This document shows, one piece after another, positions 1-4,447 of a DNA stretch of 7,302 nucleotides. The DNA lies in the NCBI GenBank assembly GCA_000715855.1, contig KL571238.1:45217-52518 (forward strand), in the 5' to 3' direction. The DNA comes from Actinoplanes liguriensis (GTDB lineage Bacteria > Actinomycetota > Actinomycetes > Mycobacteriales > Micromonosporaceae). Made by a program: the position numbers and the translations under genes. Numbering within the stretch: the stretch's first letter is position 1; every line of letters starts with the position of its first letter. The notes beneath the pieces were generated by a model. That model was given only the letters and a program-made list of their open reading frames with translations, was not told the DNA's origin and did not search any database.

Positions 1-23
1 TCAGAGATGTGTATAAGAGACAG
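1..23 (+). other. Nextera/Tn5 adapter remnant at the window edge (artefact)
   Basis: Positions 5-23 read AGATGTGTATAAGAGACAG, the complete 19-bp Tn5 mosaic end used in Nextera tagmentation. The four bases before it (TCAG) resemble, with one mismatch, the end of the read-2 adapter arm (TCGG). Genomic sequence starts at 24. The mosaic end points so that target DNA lies to its right, as in a tagmented fragment. It truncates the amidotransferase gene, and if translated it gives the well-known contaminant peptides YKRQ (plus strand) and LSLIHI (minus strand). This is not a biological element. Confidence 0.97.
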
Positions 24-431
24 GGTGACCGTCCCGGTGTCGTGCTCGGCGACCGCGAAGGCGAACATCCCGAGCAGGTGTGTGACGCAGTCCGCGCCCC
101 ACCGGTGGTACGCCTTCAGGATCACCTCGGTGTCGGACGTGGAGAAGAACCGATAGCCGGCCTTCTGCAGATCCGCGCGCAGTTCACGGTAGTTGTAGAT
201 GCAGCCGTTGAAGACCACGGTCAGCCCGAGCTCGTCGTCGATCATCGGCTGTGCGCCGCTCTCGCTCAGGTCGATGATCTTCAAGCGGCGGTGGCCGAAA
301 ACGATCCGCCCGTGCTCCCAGATCCCCTCGCCGTCCGGGCCGCGGGACTCCATGGTCGTGAGCATCCGGCGGACCGCCTCGGCGTCAGCGGCTCGATCGC
401 CGTACCGGATATCTCCGGCTATGCCACACAT
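24..431 (-). CDS. Class-II glutamine amidotransferase, asparagine-synthase family (N-acetylglutaminylglutamine-amidotransferase-like), 3' truncated
   Basis: The 136 visible codons form the N-terminal Ntn-hydrolase (GATase_7) domain, which hydrolyses glutamine and channels ammonia to a C-terminal ATP-dependent synthetase domain lost beyond the adapter. The start is MCGIAG, with Cys2 as the nucleophile after Met removal. RGPDGEG lies at 30-36, GHRRL at 46-50 (Arg49), the oxyanion motif FNG at 74-76, and TSD at 98-100. GHRRLKIIDLS, NGCIYNYREL and DTEVILKAY resemble, from memory, the 'trio' amidotransferases that make N-acetylglutaminylglutamine amide more than AsnB, which has NGEIYN. ATG 431 is preferred over in-frame ATG 434 because Cys must follow the initiator Met. 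The start overlaps the upstream stop as TGATG, implying translational coupling. The full protein would be about 590-640 aa. Family is secure; the substrate is inferred. Confidence 0.88.
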
Positions 432-3016
432 CATTCGCCTCCCAGAAGCCAGGTGTCCTTGGACCCGCCGCCGCGCGACGAGTTGACGATCATGGAGCCG
501 GACGGGGCCACGCGGGTCAGCGCCGCCGGCGCGACGACGGACCGTTCCCCGCCGGTGAAGACGAAGGCGCGCAGGTCGACGTGCCGGGGCGCGAGCTGGT
601 GACCGTCGAAGACCGGGTGGGTGGAGAGCTGGACCAGCTCCTGCGCGACCCAGCGGTGCGGGGCGGCCCGGATCTGCCGGCGCAGCGCGTCCAGCTCGTC
701 GGCGCCGGCGTGCGGGCCGATCACGATCCGGTCGCCGCCGTAGCCGTCGACCGGCTTGCAGACCAGCTCGTCCAGCCGGGAGAGCACCTCGGAGAGCTGC
801 TCCGGAACACCGCACAGATACGTCGGCACGTCCGCCAGCAGCGGCTTCTCGCCGAGATAAAACTCGATCATCTTCGGCACGTACGCGTATACGGCCTTGT
901 CGTCGCCGATCCCGTTGCCGAGGGCGTTGGCCAGCGTCACCGTCCCGGCGTGCAGGGCGGCGACCAGGCTCGGGCCGAGCGGCATGCCGTCCGCGCCGGG
1001 CGAGTGCACCAGGCTGTCCTCGCCCATCCGCAGGTAGATCACGTCGACCGGGTAGCGCTTGCCGTCACGCTGCCGGTGCACCCGGCCGTTCTCGACGAAC
1101 AGCTCGGTGCTGCGGACCACCGGCACGTCCATCGCCTCGGCCAGCATCCGGTGCTCGAACCAGGCCGAGTCCTCCGGGCCCTGACTGAGCACGACCAGCG
1201 CCGGATCGTCCACGGCGGCCGCCGACAGCAGCGCCTCCTTCAACAGGCGCGGGGTGTCCTCGACCGGGATCAGGTCGTGCGGGCGCGGCAGCTCGGGCAG
1301 GATGCTCTCGGTCAGGCGGCGGTTCTGCATGGCGTACGCGATGCCGGACGGCACCCGCAGGTTGTCCTCCAGCACGCACCACTTGCCGTCGGCGTCCCGG
1401 ACCAGGTCGACGCCGGCCACCTGGGCGCGGATCGCGGTCCCGGACACCAGCGCGCCGCTGGCCCGCAGCTCGGGGGAGCCGTCGATCACCCACTCCGGCA
1501 CGACGCCGTCCGCGACGATCTGCCGCTGGTCGTAGACGTCGGCGAGGAACGCGTTCAACGCGCGGACCCGCTGGGTCAGCCCGGCCCGCAGCGCCGTCCA
1601 GTCGGCGGCCGGGACCAGGCGCGGGACCAGGTCGAACGGGAACAGCCGGGTGGCCGCCTCGCCGGCCACGCTGAACGTGACGCCGTTGGCCCGCTGCTCC
1701 TCGTCCCGCTCGTCCTCACGGTGCCGCAACCCGGTCGCGCCGAGCGCGGTGAGGACCGGGACGATGCCGGTGTACTCCGGTGCGATCTCGCCCGGGAACG
1801 CCTCGTCGCCCTCGACCGCGTACGGGCTGACCCCGGCCGGTGTGACCGTGCTGCTCGCCGCCGCGGCGCCGCCCCGGGTCTCGGCCACCAGCAGGTCCAC
1901 CACGTCCGCGATCCGGCCGCGCCGGGCCAGTGCGCGCCGCTGGCGGGATGCCGAGCTGCCGGCGCTCAACGCCCGTACCGACAGATCTTCGATTTGTTCC
2001 CAGTCGCCCAGCGCCTCCAGGTGCGGGCGCAACTCACCGACCAGGTGCTCGACCGCGAGCGCGGCCGGCACCGGGACGGGGGAGCGGGGCAGGTCGAGCA
2101 GGTCGCCCTCCAGCCCGGAGCGCGCCGCCCGCCACATCGCGGCCCGGTGCAGCGGCGGACGGGCCGGCGGCAACGGGCGGCCGGCGCGGTGATCCTGCTG
2201 CGCGCGCCGGACCAGCGCCCGGAACAGACCGGCCAGCAGCACCACGGTGTCCACGTCCGGGCAGGCGTCGGTGACCCGCAGCTCCACGGTGGGCACGTGC
2301 GCGGACGGGCGCACGTCGAAGTAGACCATCTTCGGGTCGGTGATCGTCCCGGACGCGATCAGGTCGTTGACCAGCACGTCGAACTCCTCGGCGGAGTGCA
2401 GCGCGCCACTGTCCCCGGCGGTCGGCCAGCGGGTCCAGACCAGGGAGCGGGCACTGGCGTATCCGGAGTCCTCGCCCATCCAGAACGGCGAGCTGGTGGA
2501 GAGCGCCAGCAGCACCGGCAGGGACGGGGAGACCCGCTGCGCCACGGAGACGGCCTCGTCGCGGTCCGGCACGCCGACGTGCACCTGCGCGCCGCAGATC
2601 AGCTGCTCACGGACCAGCATCTGGTACTCGCTGAGCATCCGGCGGTACCGCGTCGTCGGGGTCACGGGCAGCGCGTCCAGGTCGACCAGCGGCACCGTGC
2701 CGGCCGCCACCAGGCCCAGCCCGAGCGACTCGGCCACCCCGATCGCGGTCCGGCGGCGGGCCACGATGCCCTCGCGCAGACCGTCCAGGGTGGTGCTGAC
2801 CGGAGTGTTCGTCTCCACCACCGACCGGTGCAACTCGGCCGAGAAGTGTGCCGGGTCGAGCCGGCCGAGCACCTCGGGCGCCCGGGGCACGAGCTCGCGG
2901 GTGGTCAGATCGACGACGTGCAGCTCCTCCTCGGCACCGAGAGTGAGCGAGCCGGGGCCGTCGGAGAGGGGGGAATCCAGCGCGGGGAGAGACTCCGTCA
3001 TAGCGACCGCCTTCAT
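431..3016 (-). CDS. Carboxylate-amine ligase (GCS2/YbdK type) fused to circularly permuted type-2 ATP-grasp protein
   Basis: This 861-aa protein holds two ATP-dependent carboxylate-amine ligase modules. Residues ~20-395 are a GCS2/YbdK glutamate-cysteine-ligase-like domain: GAEEE at 27-31 (metal/ATP-binding Glu cluster), ELHRSVVETNTP at 61-72, CGAQVHVGV at 141-149 and a later VELRVTDACPD segment. After an Ala/Gly/Ser-rich linker, residues ~395-861 are a circularly permuted type-2 ATP-grasp domain with LEDNLRVPSG near 550, CKPVDGYGGD (Lys754) and the C-terminal VNSSRGGGSKDTW motif. All expected motifs are intact and the length equals the sum of the two families. ATG 3016 is chosen because GCGGAG sits 8 nt upstream; in-frame starts at 3088 and 3001 have poorer sites or lack homology. 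The stop overlaps the amidotransferase start. The fusion is known in actinobacteria, but as far as I know its substrates are undefined. It is probably cytosolic, with no signal peptide or membrane segment. Confidence 0.9.
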   Translation of the reverse strand: MKAVAMTESLPALDSPLSDGPGSLTLGAEEELHVVDLTTRELVPRAPEVLGRLDPAHFSAELHRSVVETNTPVSTTLDGLREGIVARRRTAIGVAESLGLGLVAAGTVPLVDLDALPVTPTTRYRRMLSEYQMLVREQLICGAQVHVGVPDRDEAVSVAQRVSPSLPVLLALSTSSPFWMGEDSGYASARSLVWTRWPTAGDSGALHSAEEFDVLVNDLIASGTITDPKMVYFDVRPSAHVPTVELRVTDACPDVDTVVLLAGLFRALVRRAQQDHRAGRPLPPARPPLHRAAMWRAARSGLEGDLLDLPRSPVPVPAALAVEHLVGELRPHLEALGDWEQIEDLSVRALSAGSSASRQRRALARRGRIADVVDLLVAETRGGAAAASSTVTPAGVSPYAVEGDEAFPGEIAPEYTGIVPVLTALGATGLRHREDERDEEQRANGVTFSVAGEAATRLFPFDLVPRLVPAADWTALRAGLTQRVRALNAFLADVYDQRQIVADGVVPEWVIDGSPELRASGALVSGTAIRAQVAGVDLVRDADGKWCVLEDNLRVPSGIAYAMQNRRLTESILPELPRPHDLIPVEDTPRLLKEALLSAAAVDDPALVVLSQGPEDSAWFEHRMLAEAMDVPVVRSTELFVENGRVHRQRDGKRYPVDVIYLRMGEDSLVHSPGADGMPLGPSLVAALHAGTVTLANALGNGIGDDKAVYAYVPKMIEFYLGEKPLLADVPTYLCGVPEQLSEVLSRLDELVCKPVDGYGGDRIVIGPHAGADELDALRRQIRAAPHRWVAQELVQLSTHPVFDGHQLAPRHVDLRAFVFTGGERSVVAPAALTRVAPSGSMIVNSSRGGGSKDTWLLGGE

Positions 3017-3024
3017 GTGGTGAA

Positions 3025-3030
3025 CTCCGC
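3025..3030 (-). promoter_or_regulatory. Ribosome binding site of the ligase fusion (decides the start)
   Basis: On the minus strand GCGGAG is followed by 8 nt and then ATG at 3016. This is the best Shine-Dalgarno placement among the in-frame starts at 3088, 3016 and 3001, so it fixes the 861-aa protein. Confidence 0.6.
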
Positions 3031-3172
3031 CCAGCGTTTCGATCAGTTGTGGCAGATGTGTGACGTGCCCATTTCGTGCGCTCGCCAAGCATCGTGATCG
3101 TCACCCCAGCCACCGGTGCCGAGGACGTTTCGTCGCTACCGGTAACCTCCTGTGTCGGCACCCACATCCAGC

Positions 3173-3177
3173 GGAGG
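3173..3177 (+). promoter_or_regulatory. Ribosome binding site of the epimerase
   Basis: GGAGG is followed by 5 nt (TCCTG) and the ATG at 3183. This strong site shows that the gene starts at 3183, upstream of the adapter scar, and not at the internal ATG 3265 that an automatic caller would choose from the intact downstream frame. Confidence 0.8.
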
Positions 3178-3182
3178 TCCTG

Positions 3183-4257
3183 ATGGGCAGCGTCGTCGTC
3201 ATCACCCTGTCTCTTATACACTCTGATCGGATCCGAGTCGGTCCGCCACTTCGCCGCGCTCGGCATGGACGTGGTCGGGGTCGACAACGACATGCGCGGC
3301 TATTTCTTCGGCGCGGACGGCTCCACCAAGTGGAACCTGGAGCGCCTGACGAACGAGATGGGCGCGAAGTACACGCACTACTCGCTGGACATCCGCGACC
3401 GTGAGGGTCTCGGCAAGCTGTTCGCGGAGTACGGGAAGAACATCGGCCTGGTGATCCACGCCGCCGCGCAGCCCAGCCACGACTGGGCGGCCCGCGAGCC
3501 GTTCACCGACTTCGACGTGAACGCGGTCGGCACGCTCAACATGCTCGAGGCGGCCCGCCGGCACGCGATCGAGGCGCCGTTCATCTTCACCTCGACCAAC
3601 AAGGTGTACGGCGACACGCCGAACTCGTTGCCGTTGGTCGAGCTGCCGACCAGGTGGGAGTTGCCGGAGGACCACAAGTGGTTCGACGGCATCGACGAGA
3701 CCATGTCGATCGACAGCAGCCTGCACTCGATCTTCGGCGCCAGCAAGGTGGCCGCGGACGTGATGGTCCAGGAGTACGGGCGGTACTTCGACATGCCCAC
3801 CGCGGTGTTCCGTGGCGGCACGCTGACCGGGCCGGGCCACTCGGCGGCCGAGCTGCACGGCTTCCTGGCGTACGTGATGCGCTGCGTCATGGAGGGCCGG
3901 CTCTACAAGATCTACGGGTACAAGGGCAAGCAGATCCGCGACGCGATCCACTCACACGACCTGGTCTCGGCGTTCGAGGCGTTCCAGAAGGCGCCGCGGG
4001 TCGCGGAGGTCTACAACATGGGCGGCGGGCGTCACTCGCACTGCAGCGTGCTGGAGGCCTTCACCATCGCGTCGGAGATCACCGGCATCGAGGCGCGGAC
4101 CGAATACGTCGACGAGAACCGGATCGGCGACCACCAGTGGTGGGTGAGCAGCACCGCCCGCTTCGAGGAGCACTACCCGGAGTGGAAGCTGACCTACGAC
4201 GTCCCGGCGATTCTTCGCGAGATGTACGAGGCGAACCAGGACGTCTGGAAGGCATAG
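3183..4257 (+). CDS. NAD-dependent epimerase/dehydratase (extended SDR, CDP-paratose 2-epimerase-like), frame broken by adapter
   Basis: This is a cytosolic sugar-nucleotide epimerase/dehydratase of the extended short-chain dehydrogenase family. It starts MGSVVVIT (3183-3206); 16 nt of adapter follow, then the protein resumes one frame over at 3223 with [10 protein letters not shown] and runs to the TAG at 4255. Restoring four codons (expected G-x-x-G of the Rossmann GxxGxxG loop) gives about 356 aa, normal for the family. Numbered that way, VVGVDND follows the second beta strand, HAAAQPS is the NAD-contact region, FTSTNKVYG holds Thr137 at the catalytic Ser/Thr site, and FGASK holds Lys187. 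The usual catalytic Tyr position is Phe183. The resemblance to CDP-paratose/tyvelose epimerase-like proteins (DNDMRx[22 protein letters not shown]) is from memory, and the substrate is uncertain. A strong RBS precedes the gene and a terminator follows, so it is probably monocistronic. Confidence 0.85.
3207..3222. other. Internal Nextera/Tn5 adapter scar replacing genomic bases (artefact)
   Basis: CTGTCTCTTATACAC at 3207-3221 is the reverse complement of the Tn5 mosaic end. Reading on to 3224 gives CTGTCTCTTATACACTCT, the full mosaic end with one A missing. Homology of the host gene resumes with CTGATCGGA (L-I-G) at 3223, so about 16 nt of adapter stand where about 12 nt encoding the NAD-binding glycines should be. 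The net +4 change explains the frame switch. There is no transposase and no 9-bp target duplication, so this is a library/assembly artefact. Confidence 0.95.
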
Positions 4258-4275
4258 TCCCCGGATTTGTTCCAC

Positions 4276-4303
4276 AAAAAGGGCCGCGAGGCCCTTTTTC
4301 TAT
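4276..4303 (+). terminator. Rho-independent terminator of the epimerase gene
   Basis: AAAAAGGGCC (4276-4285) and GGCCCTTTTT (4290-4299) form a perfect 10-bp stem closed by a GCGA (GNRA-type) loop. The T-run lies at 4295-4299, followed by CT. The hairpin begins 18 nt after the TAG stop. The A-run on the left means it could also work on the opposite strand. Confidence 0.92.
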
Positions 4304-4328
4304 TTCCGGAGCACGTTTCTCGCGGCGC

Positions 4329-4368
4329 CGCACACGGTGTGCGACATTCTCTCACTGACTGAGAATGT
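4329..4368. repeat. Two adjacent inverted repeats in the transporter leader
   Basis: CGCACAC-G-GTGTGCG (4329-4343) is a perfect 7-bp dyad around one base. It is followed immediately by ACATTCTC (4344-4351), a 9-nt spacer and GAGAATGT (4361-4368), a perfect 8-bp dyad. They lie between the epimerase terminator and the SulP gene. They may be protein-binding sites or RNA hairpins in the leader; no family is recognised. Confidence 0.55.
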
Positions 4369-4429
4369 GTCGGCAAATTGCTGTGTTTTACCTGTCAGTG
4401 CGCGTCTGCTAATCCGCCGTTAATGATTT

Positions 4430-4447
4430 TTAGGTATTTTTACCTAA
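4430..4447. promoter_or_regulatory. Perfect palindrome overlapping the start codon of the SulP gene (candidate operator or RNA hairpin)
   Basis: TTAGGTA (4430-4436), TTTT, TACCTAA (4441-4447) is a perfect 7-bp dyad whose last base is the A of the ATG start. The half-sites TTAGGT and ACCTAA equal the outer arms of the known DtxR/IdeR box (TTAGGT-7 nt-ACCTAA), but the spacing here is 6, making 18 bp instead of 19. The only Shine-Dalgarno-like bases (AGG, 4432-4434) lie in the left arm, so a hairpin would hide the start region. A further TTTTACCT occurs at 4386-4393. No confident -35/-10 pair is seen in this 4304-4446 leader, which is noticeably AT-richer than its surroundings. Confidence 0.5.

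Larger units (their letters stand above)
3017..3182. promoter_or_regulatory. Divergent intergenic/promoter region between the ligase fusion and the epimerase
   Basis: These 166 bases separate two divergent start codons and must hold both promoters. I see no convincing -35/-10 pair; TAACCT at 3143-3148 is only a weak -10-like match facing the epimerase. Two 8-bp palindromes with the same core, CACCGGTG (3111-3118) and TACCGGTA (3137-3144), lie 26 bp apart centre to centre, and GTGA-TCG-TCAC is at 3094-3104. These could be operator half-sites, but ACCGGT palindromes are common in GC-rich DNA. Confidence 0.5.

Noticed and set aside
9..602. Plus-strand frame beginning MYKRQGDRPG at the left edge
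   Set aside because: Its first residues are translated adapter (the known YKRQ contaminant) and the rest is antisense to the amidotransferase and the end of the ligase fusion.
3017..3088. Longer N-terminus of the ligase fusion from ATG 3088
   Set aside because: The added 24 residues lack family similarity, and the RBS GCGGAG is placed for ATG 3016.
581..3097. A very long plus-strand open frame (838 codons) opposite the ligase fusion
   Set aside because: It is the antisense of a high-GC gene with all family motifs on the minus strand; the plus-strand translation is Arg/Gly/Asp/His-rich without any recognisable domain.
1..3224. A genuine composite Tn5-like transposon bounded by inverted 19-bp ends
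   Set aside because: The ends are the engineered Nextera mosaic end, the interior holds no transposase, there is no 9-bp target duplication, and the right copy replaces coding bases of a gene that otherwise continues on both sides.
2607..3293. Minus-strand frame crossing the 3207 junction with VYKRQGD inside
   Set aside because: It reads through the adapter and then an alternative frame of the ligase gene; no homology.
3265..4257. Start of the epimerase at ATG 3265
   Set aside because: It begins in the second beta strand of the Rossmann fold and has no RBS; the true start is ATG 3183 with GGAGG, disguised by the adapter frameshift.
4378..4446. Upstream in-frame TTG start giving a SulP protein 23 residues longer
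   Set aside because: The extra residues (rich in Cys and aromatics) do not resemble a SulP N-terminus and cover the AT-rich leader with its dyads.
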